A stretch of 64,000 bases of DNA from positions 9,367,001 to 9,431,000 of the forward strand of contig CM034126.1 of NCBI GenBank assembly GCA_019914995.1, in the 5' to 3' direction. Made by a program: the position numbers and the translations under genes. The notes beneath the pieces are model-generated. The model did not search any database. It saw only the letters and a list, made by a program, of their open reading frames with translations, and was not told the DNA's origin. Shown one piece after another: positions 51,968 through 62,086 of the stretch. Source of the stretch: Acanthochlamys bracteata (taxonomy: Eukaryota; Streptophyta; Magnoliopsida; Pandanales; Velloziaceae). Numbering within the stretch: position 1 is the stretch's first letter; the number at the start of each line of letters is the position of its first letter.

Positions 51968-53169
51968 GGTTGCAACACAGTGCCATTTTTAAATGCGAGT
52001 TAACTATCTCCTTGTTTGAGTGTTGTAAATTATTTAATCCTTCTTATCAGCACTTCAGCAACATCCGTGATTGGAAGAGTATATAATCTTAGAAGCTCTT
52101 CTTACAGCAATTAAGTTTTCCTTCTCAGAATATACATGATGGAAATAGCTGTAAGACAGGTCTCCACTGGGATAAAGTGGGAGTGGAACTGAATAACTAA
52201 CTGGTTAAATGTGATGACCCTGATGAGTTGGCATCATTTGTTTGACCGGTGGGATAATTATCTAGATCCAGATGACGGTTGTGTGTTGCTGAAATATGTA
52301 TGTGTGGCAACAGTCTAATATTTGGATAGCGGCAGATCATTTGAATCGGTACTCAGGGATTCTTTCTGTTTCGCAAATCTGGGTTCTGGATTATATTCAG
52401 TTGTTCTGCAAAAGATTTGTTGAATAATTTGAGTATTTAGGCATATGTGGAACCGGGAGGATAAATAAGAAAGATATTTTCAGTCTGCGAACTGCATTTG
52501 CTGATGAGTATCGTAATGACAGCTGATGTGATGATGATGAGAGATGGAGACGAATCTGTTTTTGCTCGAGAAAGAGGACAAAAGGTTGTGATCTTATTTT
52601 CCCTAATTAAGTAAAATATCCTTTGGCCAACTATTTCAAGATCCATGTATTTGTAAGCAAATAATATTTTACCGGCTGCTGAAGGATGTTGTAAACTTGT
52701 AATCAATCATTTTGGATGCGTTTGATATTGCTTTCTAAAAAGTTCATTCTCTAAAAAACTTTTTATAATATTTTATAAAAATCTAAATTTTAAAAAAATT
52801 AACATTTTAAAATTTTAATATTAGTTAATATTATTATTTTTTGAAGTAAAGAATATATAGTTTGTTTTTTGAAATAAACTAAAATATTTTATATGTTGCC
52901 GAATGTAATTTATCTCTTATGCAAATCTTTTGCAACATATTGTTTTTCACTCAAACGTGTGCATATTTATTTTTTACTTGTATTTGTAAACGAAGTTTCG
53001 TTCGATCCATTTCAAAAGTAACGTGAACAAAACTACGACTTTTTAGATACAACAAGAATGTTTTGTTGAAACAACTTTAGCTAGAAAGTAAAACCTGTAA
53101 TTCAATACAATATAAAAGAAAAAAAAATATTTATTTCATATAATAATTTTCTTTATAATAAATATACAA

Positions 53170-53207
<38 letters not shown>

Positions 53208-53349
53208 ATCTTAATTAAAAAGTAAAACCTTAAAAAACAATGACCAGAATTTATGGTCCGTTGATGTACTGCTGATAATGTACTTATTTCTAATATTCAT
53301 AAAAGAAAAGAAGGCTACTATAGTGGCCAAGCACGTTGACGAATAAGAG
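51968..53349. other. 3' untranslated flanks and AT-rich spacer
   Basis: The SICKLE-like 3' untranslated region probably runs to about 52.7 kb. Beyond it the sequence is AT-rich and includes a (TA)14 microsatellite at 53175-53202. No exon-like frame was seen; the minus-strand opening at 52437-52706 has no recognisable content. Confidence 0.5.
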
Positions 53350-54918
53350 CTACCCTGACTTCTTCCGGCGATCTCTCATTTCTATCAGCCCATCGATCAA
53401 GTCATTCAGATCCTTATGCGATGAACCGCCCTCTGCCACCGCTGTCTTCGCAAGATCAGCTAGCTTTCTCGCGTTCTCCCTTGCTGCCGTTGCTAGCGGA
53501 CCACCCTCCATGAACCGGTTAACTGCTCTAGTAATGGCTTCCGCCGTCACCAAGGGGTGCTCTGCCGCCTCTGTACTGCGCGGCCCGTCCCAAACCCTCG
53601 CACCAGCCTCCGCCATGTTCACCACAAGCCTTTCATTAATAAACTGTTCGAAAACCAGTGGCCAAGTTAGCATTGGAACTCCGGCAGCTACCGACTCCAG
53701 CAACGAGTTCCAACCGCAATGGCTGAGAAAGGAGCCCACCGCAGGGTGCGCTAAAATCGCCGCCTGGGGTGCCCACCCTCTTATGACCATCCCCTTCTTC
53801 TCTACCCTCTCCAGCCATCCCTCCGGCATCCACTCTTCTCCTGCTCCACCGCCATCGCCCTCTCTTACTACCCAGATAAACGCCTTGTCTGCTTTTTCTA
53901 GCCCAACAGCGATCTCTCGCAGTTGCTCCCCTGTGAAGTAACACCAGCTGCCGAAGCAAACGAACACTACGGACTGCGGCGCTTGTTTCTCGAGCCACTT
54001 CATGCACCTTTCCTTATCCTCCTTCGACCCTCCGCCACGTTCCGCGACTACTTCATTGTCATCGGCGTAGGAGAGAGCTAGCGGCCCGACAAACCACCCT
54101 TTCTTGCAATCTGTTTCACGGAAGAAATCGCAGTATTCCTTCTCCAACTCATAGAAAGTGTTCACCACAACACCGTAACTCTCCAACTGTGCCCGCTTGA
54201 GATCGTCCCATGCTTTCGTCATATGGTCAGTCGTCTTCAGAAAACCCGGGATCTCCGATCGAGTAAGTTGCACCGAAGGACCAGGAAGGTTTGGGACAGT
54301 GAAAGGTTCATGATAGTCGGAGACTTTATCTTGCGCTCGGTGCTCTGTGAGAAGATTCATAATGATCTGAGGGAAAACTCCAACTGCGTGGAACGTTATC
54401 CTCAGGACGCCAAGCTCTTCAGCTATTCCGGTGGTCCAGTGGAATGGAATGTCGGCAACGACGGCATCGGGCCTATGCTCTCTGAGAAGATTCGCATGCG
54501 CGTCACGCGATAAATCAACGGCAGCATAAATCTTCCATGACTCTTCAGATGAAACCGAAGAAAGATTCTCTTGGCCGGTGGCGAGCCCTGACTCGGCAGC
54601 AGGGAAAGGGTAGATAAGTAAATTAACTTTACGTCCTCCAGCAGCGGCACGGTCAATGGAAGGTTGGATTAAGGTTGCATTGACAGGGGTTACAACAACG
54701 GTTGGCTCCACGTAAGCACGACCGGCGAAGAGAATGGCGAGATCGACCATGGGGATCATGTGCCCGGAAGCGAAGAAAGGGATGAAGAACACGCGAAGCT
54801 TTGCGACGCCGGCGCCAGCGACGTCGACGGTGGTCGTGGTTGCTGGAGATGGCGGGGGCGGGGTTTGCGCGGAGCCATGAAACATGTTTGATTGATGAGT
54901 GTGCGAAGGAAAATGCAA
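53350..54918 (-). CDS. UDP-glycosyltransferase, UGT73-type (family 1, PSPG box)
   Basis: A single uninterrupted frame of 522 residues. Family 1 plant glycosyltransferases move a sugar from a UDP-sugar to small acceptors such as phenolics, terpenoids or hormones in the cytosol. The catalytic pair is present: H53 in FASGHMIPMVD and D156 in VVADIPFHWT. The PSPG donor-binding box spans W382-Q425: WAPQAAILAHPAVG, HCGWNSLLESVAAGVP, then TWPLVFEQ. The W at PSPG position 22 and the closing Q both favour UDP-glucose. FFxxGHMIPMVD and the lack of introns suit the UGT73 group. The acceptor cannot be told. The protein is about 35 residues longer at the N-terminus than usual, with a P/T/A-rich lead; M12 (54885) is an alternative start. 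Base composition is far more GC-rich than its neighbours, with many NNC/NNG codons. No partner genes of a metabolic cluster lie beside it. Confidence 0.95.
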   Translation of the reverse strand: MHFPSHTHQSNMFHGSAQTPPPPSPATTTTVDVAGAGVAKLRVFFIPFFASGHMIPMVDLAILFAGRAYVEPTVVVTPVNATLIQPSIDRAAAGGRKVNLLIYPFPAAESGLATGQENLSSVSSEESWKIYAAVDLSRDAHANLLREHRPDAVVADIPFHWTTGIAEELGVLRITFHAVGVFPQIIMNLLTEHRAQDKVSDYHEPFTVPNLPGPSVQLTRSEIPGFLKTTDHMTKAWDDLKRAQLESYGVVVNTFYELEKEYCDFFRETDCKKGWFVGPLALSYADDNEVVAERGGGSKEDKERCMKWLEKQAPQSVVFVCFGSWCYFTGEQLREIAVGLEKADKAFIWVVREGDGGGAGEEWMPEGWLERVEKKGMVIRGWAPQAAILAHPAVGSFLSHCGWNSLLESVAAGVPMLTWPLVFEQFINERLVVNMAEAGARVWDGPRSTEAAEHPLVTAEAITRAVNRFMEGGPLATAARENARKLADLAKTAVAEGGSSHKDLNDLIDGLIEMRDRRKKSG

Positions 54919-55228
54919 AGGAGTTTGTTTCTCAAGTACGCGTGAGCGCGCGCTTGATTAGGATAGGAGTTATATATATATAACACAGAAACTGGGGGTT
55001 GCCTAATATTAGTCCGTCTATTAAATTGGTTATGCAAATTATAAAATAAGCTGACCTGAGGTATGTTTTGGAAATGATTTTGAAAATAAAAACTTCTAAT
55101 GAAAAATAAGTTCAAAAATTTTAAAATAAATTTTATTTTTTAATGTTAAAAAATAATAATAATAAAATTTTAAATACAGAATTTTTTATATTTTTAAATT
55201 TTTTAAAAGTTATACATATATATAATAA
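54919..55228. promoter_or_regulatory. Upstream region of the glycosyltransferase gene
   Basis: A TATATATATA stretch lies at about 54,971-54,981, roughly 55-60 bp above the start codon on the minus strand, and could serve as a TATA box. The remainder up to the foldback element is AT-rich and shows nothing else. Confidence 0.35.
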
Positions 55229-55650
55229 GGGATAGGGGCTCAAACTTTTATGTATATTTCAGCGCACTCCACGATCTTTTGTGGCCTTAAAGATCTTCAA
55301 ATTTAATCTCTACCGTTACATATGAAAAATTACGAGTTGTTAACATGCTGACAAAATTTCATTTGAATCGGAATACAAATCGACTTCTCCATCCGGCCAT
55401 TTGATCAACATAACTAAAACAGGAGAGATATATATATATATGTTGTTAACTTTTACTATTTGTGTCCATCTTGATCAAGTGACTGGATGAAAGTTTATTC
55501 GTAGTCCGATAGAGATAAAATTTTGTTAATATATTAATGACTCGTAATTATTCATATCTAACGGTAGAGATTAAATTTAAAAATTTTTAAAATCACAAAC
55601 GGTCGTGGAGTGCGCTAGAATATACATAAAAATTAAAGTACCTCTATTTC
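55229..55650. mobile_element. Long-arm foldback DNA element (MITE)
   Basis: The left arm 55229-55408 (starts GGGATAGGGGCTCAAAC, ends TTGATCAA) and the right arm 55471-55650 (starts TTGATCAAGTGACTGG, ends CCTCTATTTC) are each 180 bases. They pair with each other along their full length with scattered mismatches, for example GCGCACTCCACGA against TCGTGGAGTGCGC. A 62-base AT-rich loop separates them. It is non-coding. Long near-perfect arms fit a Mutator-like or foldback MITE, but no certain target duplication was seen. A related single arm lies at 15861-16041. Confidence 0.8.
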
Positions 55651-55982
55651 TTTATTATATATATATATATTTAAAAACATGAATAAGAGTGACAATATCT
55701 GGCTTAGACAAGCATGCCTCATGCTACCTTTGGAAATACCATTTATATTTACTAATTTTAGCCTAATGATGCAATGGGGGGTCGTGGAAACACTAGCCTA
55801 CAAAAGTACTTGTCCACGCTGCAACTAGTGAGATGGACCACTACTGACCGTAACACAGCACCTCAGTGCAGAAGACAAATAAAATCAATCAAAACCCCAA
55901 ATCCATCCATCAATTTGACAAAAGGAAATCTAAATCCATACCCACGAATCAATTCAATTCATCGACCACGACAACCCCACTA

Positions 55983-56156
55983 TGGCACATATATATACAT
56001 TCAAGGTTTCCAAAAGTTAAAAATTTATAAGATCTAATCTTTCTAAAATCAATCCAAATCAAATATATCTAGAATAAAATAAAATCTAATCTTTCTAAAT
56101 AAGATCTTTCTAAATTAAGCATTCTAAATATAGTAAGGAATCAAATATCTTTATCA
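55983..56156 (-). repeat. Downstream LTR of the copia fossil
   Basis: About 174 bp starting TGATAAAGATATTTG on the minus strand, right after the purine-rich tract. It is about 96% identical to the matching part of the upstream repeat by hand count. The host junction on this side does not show an unambiguous target duplication. Confidence 0.75.
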
Positions 56157-59100
56157 CCCCTCAAGAAGATGAAGTCTCGATCGAGATTCCAATCTTGGAC
56201 CAAAAAAGAAGAAGAAAGCGCATCCGAGGAAGTGGTTTGGTGAGTGCGTCAGCCAGTTGATCTTGTGATGAAACATGAGTAACGCGCAAAGCACCACTTT
56301 GAACTTTGTCTCTAATGAAATGAAAGTCAATGGCAACATATTTCATCCTAAAATGAAAAACTAGATTGCAGCACAAATGTGTAGCACCAATATTATCACA
56401 ATATATGACAGGAGTGGTTGGAAGTTGAACAGCAAGCTCAGATAGAAGAGAGCAAATCCAAATGAGTTCCGTAGCAATAGAGGCAACAGAACGATATTCA
56501 GCTTCTGTAGAGGAACAAGCAACAGTCCGTTGTTTCTTTGAACTGCAGGAGATTGGATTGCGGCCTAAGTACACCACATAGGCACTAGTGGAGGTAGAGT
56601 CATCTTTATTACCTACCCAGTCAGCATCCGAGAAAGCATGCAAAGATAGAGATGAATCACGATATAAGAGTAATCCGTGATTCAGTATACTAGATAGATA
56701 GCGAAGAAGGCGTTTGACCGCTGTCCAATGCTCAGTTGTTGGCCGATGCATAAATTGAGAGAGCTTGTTCACTGCAAATGCAATATCCGGTCGTGTGAGA
56801 GATAGATATTGAAGGCTCCCAACTCTCGTCCAAATTACATTGGATCGGATAAAGTCGCGTCTTGGCATGAAGTGTCAATGTTGAACTAGTGGATAAGAGA
56901 GTCATGACGGGATTGGCATCGACCATTTTGGTTCGGACAAGGAGATCAGTAATGTAACTTCGTTGAGAGAGAAAAAGACCATGATTGTGTAGAATAACCT
57001 CAACACCAAGAAAGAATGACAATGGTCCAAGATCTTTTAAAGAGAATCGTTGGGCTAGAAGCTCCACAAATCGATTTACCATATTCTGGCTGTCTCCTGT
57101 AATGATCAGATCATCAACATAGATAAGTAAGTAAATGAGATGTCCACCTTTATTAAGAATAAAAAGTGAGATGTGCGCAAGAGAGTTGATGAAGCCAGAG
57201 TCAAGTAAATATGTTTTGAGCTCGTGATACCAATCTCGTGGTGCTTGTTTGAGACCATAAATAGCTTTGCGAAGTTTGCAAACATGAGTGGGAAAATCGT
57301 GATCAATGAATCCTGGTGGTTGAGCCATGTAGACGTCTTCAGATAGGTGCCCCTGAAGAAATGCATTATTAACATCAAGTCGGGCGAAGTGACCACCCTT
57401 TCGATGGCAAGACTTAAAACAAGACGAACAGTTGTTGGTTTGATAACGGGTCGAATGTGTCATTATAGTCCATTCCGGGCCGTTGATGAAATCCCTTAGC
57501 AACCGGACGTGCTTTGTACCTATCAATAGAGCCATCAGATAGTCGTTTAGTGCGAAAAATCCACTTACATCCCACAATATTTTGTAAGGAGTTAGATGGA
57601 ACAAGTTTCCAAGTGCCGTTTCAAACAAGCGCATCAAACTCTTCGGACATGGCCCGACGCCATTTAGGATCTTTGAGGGCTTGGGTCGTATTTGTTGGTT
57701 CCAAGTCATCGAGGCGGATAGTTGAGCCGCTCAAGTTGAGTTTTTTTGAATAGACTTGTGGATGTTGTTCTTGGATCTGGTTTGCATGGGATGGTTGTTG
57801 TTGGTTGAAGTATGGGGTTCACTGAGAGACTCAGTATGATTGGTAGAATTGGGCACAAGTGATGTAGATGGTAAAATTGGATTATTGGAGGGGTCTTCGT
57901 GCGGGGGTGGTGAGACGTTAGATGGTGTTATGAGTGGCACTGAGGAGGAGGTAGAAATTGGAATGGTGAAAATAGGAGGAGAGTAGGGAACCCATGTGTC
58001 AATAGTGGTGGATTCAGGACGGAGAAGATTAGATTGAAGAGAGGAAAAAGAAAAGACGGAATATATTCAACAAATTCAACGTGACGGACACATAGATTTT
58101 GGAGGTAGAATTGTCAAGACAGAGATATGCACTTTGTGTAAGAGAGTAGCCGAGGAAGATACATGGTTTGGATCGAGGAGCAAGTTTGTGAGGTGAATAA
58201 GGACGAAGCCAAGGATAACATAAACAACCAAATACTCGAAGTTTGGAATAGTTAGGTGGATGGCAAAATATTTTTTCAAATGGAGAAGTGAATTGAAGTG
58301 TTGGAGTGGGTAGACGATTAATGAGATAGACGGCGGTAGCGAAAGCATGAGACCAATATGTGAGTGGAAGAGATGAATGAGAAAGAAGAGAGAGACTAGT
58401 TTCAACAATGTGACGATGTCGTCGTTCAGAGTATCCACTATGTTCTGGAGTATGTGGAGGAGTGGTGAGGTGAGAAATACCGTTTGTAGATAGAAAGTTT
58501 TCGAGACTTTGATATTCTCCACCATTGTCGGTATACAGAGTAATAATTTTATGAGAAAAATAATTTTCTACAAGAGCTTTGAAGCGAATAAAGATGTCAT
58601 GCACATTAGATTTTGTTTTGAGTGGGTAGAACCATATATATTTGGTGAAGTGGTCAACGAAAATAACATAATATTTGAAACTATCATGAGATATAATAGA
58701 TGAAGTCCAAACATCAGAGAAAATAGTTTCAAGAGGTTTAGAAGAAGTAAGAGTGGATTTAGAAAATGGTAGTTTATGACTTTTATTGCAATAACAGTCG
58801 TTACAAGAAATTGTTGTGGATACAGAAGTCGATAGTTGTAACTGACCATTAGATACGATATGTTTGAAGATTTGAAAGGATGGATGTCCTAATCTATGAT
58901 GCCATTCGGATGAAGAGGTTTTGACACTGGATAGAGCAAGTAATGGTGAAGATTTGATTAGTGTAATTGGCCACTCATAAACACCATCTTTAGTTCGTCC
59001 TTGAAGAAGTTGTGCCCTCGTACGAAGGTCCTTCACAAGAAAAGAATGTGGTAAGAATTCAACGGACACATTATTGGTGAGGCAAAATTGAGAAATAGAG

Positions 59101-60422
59101 ATTAAATTTTTTTTCATGCTAGGCACACAAAAAACATTATTAAGTGTAAAATTATGAGTAGAATAAGGTAAAAAAGTGGAACCAGTGTGGGTGATTGGTA
59201 AACCCGTGCCATCTCCAATCATAATGTCGTCGGAACCATTGTAGGGAGAGTGAAGCGAAAGATTGTTGAGATCGCCGGTAACATGATGAGAGGCACCACT
59301 GTCAAGTAGCCAAGAGGGAGATTCTCTGCCGGTATTAGCTGCAAAGTTAGCTCGTGGTTGCCATGATGTAAGATTTATTCCGGATCCGCGATTGATTGGC
59401 ACTTGGCTAGTTGGCATTTGATTGATCAGCACTAGACGAAAGGATGGGCACCGCTTAGCTGAGTGTCATTGAGTACCACATATTTGACAACGACCAAGAT
59501 ATGGTCTTGGTGAAGGGCGATCACCATTAGATGTTGGTATGGAGGAGCCGGTGTTGGAAGACATAGTGGGACGAGAAGAGCCTGTGTGATCAGAGTTGAA
59601 AGAGGGACGAGGCCTTGAATTTTTGTGTGCTGGATTAGCAGTCGCTGGTGTTGGTTGAGCCTTGGATATTACATTGCGATGAGTGGCTTCAAGAGTGAGG
59701 AGTTTTTCATGTAATTCCTCAAGTGAGATTGGGGTCTCGCGGGCTTGGAGAGCAACAACAAGATCATGAAATTCATAGCCAAGACCATCTAGAATTTTTT
59801 CAAGTAGGTCTTCAGCATCCATAGGGGTACCAAGTAGTGCAAGTTCATCGGCATACCCTTTGATTCTTCGTAAGTATTCAGTAACACTTTGAGAACCCTT
59901 TTGAGGATTTTTGAGATGACTTGAATTTGTAGACGGCGGCCGCGTGTTGGCTTGGCATAAGTGTTGGCAAGAATATATGCCAAGCGTCACACCGAGGTAA
60001 TGGCACCGTGATGAATGGAATAATATTTGTAGAGATAGATCCAATGAACGCATTGAGAATCAACCGATCTTGGCGTTTCAAATGAATATAAAATTGGATT
60101 GGTGATTACTGAACTATATGTAATAATAGTGGGTGGTGGACACGGTTTGGATCCATCAATGAAGCCAATGAGATCAAAACCAATAAGGAGAGTGTTGAAT
60201 TGGAACTTCCAAGATAGATAGTTTGTATCATTGAGTTTCAATAGAGCTTGAGAGGCAACATTGATGGCAATCAATTATTGATTGGAGTCTTAAGTAATGA
60301 TAGAAGAATTACTAGATGATGTGAAGATAGTGGCCATTGAGAGTATTGAAGCTACTGAGTTAGAAAAAAAAAAAAATTGAGAAGAGATGGAGCTCGTTAG
60401 AGCAATAATGGCTCTGGTACCA

Positions 60423-60639
60423 TGTAAAAAATTATACTCAATGACTTATTTTTTTTTATTGATATGAGCACATATATATACATTCAAGATTTTCAAAAGT
60501 TAAAGATTCATAAGATCTAATCTTTCTAAGATCAATCCAAATCACATATATCTAGAATAAAATAAAATCTAATCTTTCTAAATAAGATCTTTCTAAATTA
60601 AGCATTCTAAATATAGTAAGGAATCAAATATCCTTATCA
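60423..60639 (-). repeat. Upstream LTR of the copia fossil
   Basis: It begins TGATAAGGATATTTG on the minus strand and ends TTTTTTACA just before the primer site, about 217 bp. It matches the downstream repeat over about 174 bases at about 96% by hand count. Confidence 0.8.
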
Positions 60640-60760
60640 CTATCCAGACCAATTCACATGAGATTGATTTCCATTCACTCCAATAATTCATAACTTTACA
60701 AGCTATACAAATTCACTAAATTCACTAACAGCAAAACTTCTAAAATAAAAAGTTGAAGAT

Positions 60761-60858
60761 TTACTGGTAAATTGGCTCCGCTCCCTTGCCCGACTCATTG
60801 GCTTCAAGTGGAATCATTCGCTCAGCTGGTGTCTCGATCACATATTCTTGGAACTTCC
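60761..60858 (-). other. Open last exon downstream of the PEAPOD-like stop
   Basis: After TAG at 60974-60976 the frame stays open (TPIG) to a good donor, CGATCG|GTAAAATATG. It re-enters in phase after an acceptor at 60859 as KFQEYVIETPAERMIPLEAN and onward to a TAA at 60761. This may be 3' untranslated sequence of the mRNA, the true C-terminus in an allele lacking the TAG, or chance. The tail does not resemble a Jas motif. Confidence 0.4.
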
Positions 60859-60973
60859 CTGTACATCAAAATCCGACGGACTATATTTCATTCTAAATTT
60901 TCTTTCCAGGTCAAGGCAAAAGTTTCTAATAATGACAAAGAAAACAAACACAGCATATTTTACCGATCGGGGT

Positions 60974-62086
60974 CTAACGCCGTTCGATGTGAACTGAAGA
61001 GGAGTCGACCGGTCCAAGAAAGATGTCTTCTGAGCTCGCAGCGATCTCAATGATAACTCTAGCCTGTAAACAATACATTTTTTCTCAAATTAAACCAATC
61101 GAACCGGGAGCGCTCTGAGAACGCTGCAGTTTTTGAAACACGGTTCGATTACCTTCTCCGGCGTAAAACCGTCGTAGACGTAAACTTTCCCGCCATAGAA
61201 TATAGTCAATTGTCCCGGAATACCTCTGTTACAATAATTTCAACAAGAAAATTCGTAAGAATTATGGGCCCCACTTTGATGCATCAAGTTGAGACGTGGA
61301 CGTGTGACAACGGTTGATGAGATTACAGCCAGAACTGCAATAATCAGATTGGGACAAGTCACAAATAGAAAGCTCGATGGATCGTCGCAGATCAGAGCCG
61401 TAGGTGGAGCAACGCACGCTTCCCCGGAGCATGCAGCAGGAGCATTCGCAGTGCTGTAGTGGGACAAATTACAGAGAACAAATAAAGCTTAACTTACCTG
61501 TGAGAATTGGCAACATTCTCCACCGGGAACCTTGGCTCTTTATTAGTGGCGGCGAGTGGCGGAGGAGGAACAGGGTCTCGCCGTCGGTAGAGTGAAGAAT
61601 CATGCGACAGCTTCGGCAGTTTGCCGTTGTTCCCCTTTCGCTGATAATTAAAGTCAAGGAATGAATAGCAATCGCAATCTAGCTTAGTAACGTTTGCTTA
61701 GTACAAAGGTTGAATTGTATGTAGAGATCTTACAGGGGGAGGCAGAGGAGGCTTGCATGGTGGTTGAGGCGGTGGTTCGAGGAGAGCTTTGAGCGAGATT
61801 ACTTGTTGGATTGCTTGAGACTTGTTCCACGATGGCCGCCGCATTCCTGAACAGAAAGGTTCGGTTGATACCAAGTAACATGAATAAAACTAGAGATGTC
61901 AGAAGCTGTGAGCCTGTGAAGAGTTGATCGATCCCCATCAGAAGAAGAAATTAATTAAAGACCTTTGCATTTGAGATAACGGCGGCAATCTTCACGGGTA
62001 AGCTGAGCAATATCTTCATCAGTGAGTTCGCTCAGTGGCTTCTCTAACACGGCTGCTTCGGTCGCCGCACTAGGACCAGAGTTCAT
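60974..62086 (-). CDS. TIFY4B: Short PEAPOD/TIFY4-like protein, frame ending early
   Basis: Exons 62086-61963, 61846-61734, 61640-61498, 61453-61418, 61225-61153 and 61063-60974 keep frame for 192 residues. A PPD domain opens the protein: ELTDEDIAQLTREDCRRYLK, then GMRRPSWNKSQAIQQVISLK. Next come a proline-rich linker, a TIFY domain (LTIFYGGKVYVYDGFTPEK, TIFYGG at 146-151) and KARVIIEIAAS. PEAPOD proteins bind KIX8/9 and TOPLESS to restrain meristemoid divisions in leaves. Family members are usually above 300 residues, with a Jas-like block near the C-terminus; here a TAG follows ...HIERR and no Jas-like block is seen. The exon 61453-61418 uses a weak donor (GC|GTGCGT) chosen only because it keeps frame into the TIFY exon, so that join is the least sure. 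The PPD and TIFY parts are certain; the full gene model and functionality are not. Confidence 0.75.

Larger units (their letters stand above)
55983..60639 (-). mobile_element. Fossil Ty1/copia LTR retrotransposon (Ale/Retrofit-like)
   Basis: The element is about 4.66 kb, reads on the minus strand and is bounded by short direct repeats. Inside the upstream repeat lies a primer site for initiator methionine tRNA (TGGTACCAGAGC, 60411-60422). Parts follow in copia order: gag (about 60.27-59.46 kb), protease/integrase (about 59.43-58.03 kb, with the GAG-pre-integrase and catalytic core region), reverse transcriptase (about 57.7-56.8 kb, containing YVDD), and RNase H (about 56.8-56.2 kb). A purine-rich tract (CTTGAGGGG) lies next to the downstream repeat. 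It is broken, with about half a dozen breaks. By hand count the two repeats differ at about 8 of 174 shared positions, roughly 4%, suggesting an insertion one to two million years old at usual plant rates. Short LTRs and total length suggest the Ale/Retrofit lineage. Confidence 0.9.

Noticed and set aside
53336-53941. Plus-strand 201-residue frame
   Set aside because: Antisense to the GC-rich glycosyltransferase, where long shadow frames are expected.
53350-62086. A biosynthetic gene cluster around the glycosyltransferase
   Set aside because: The neighbours are a retroelement fossil and a PEAPOD-like regulator; no P450, synthase or acyltransferase is present.
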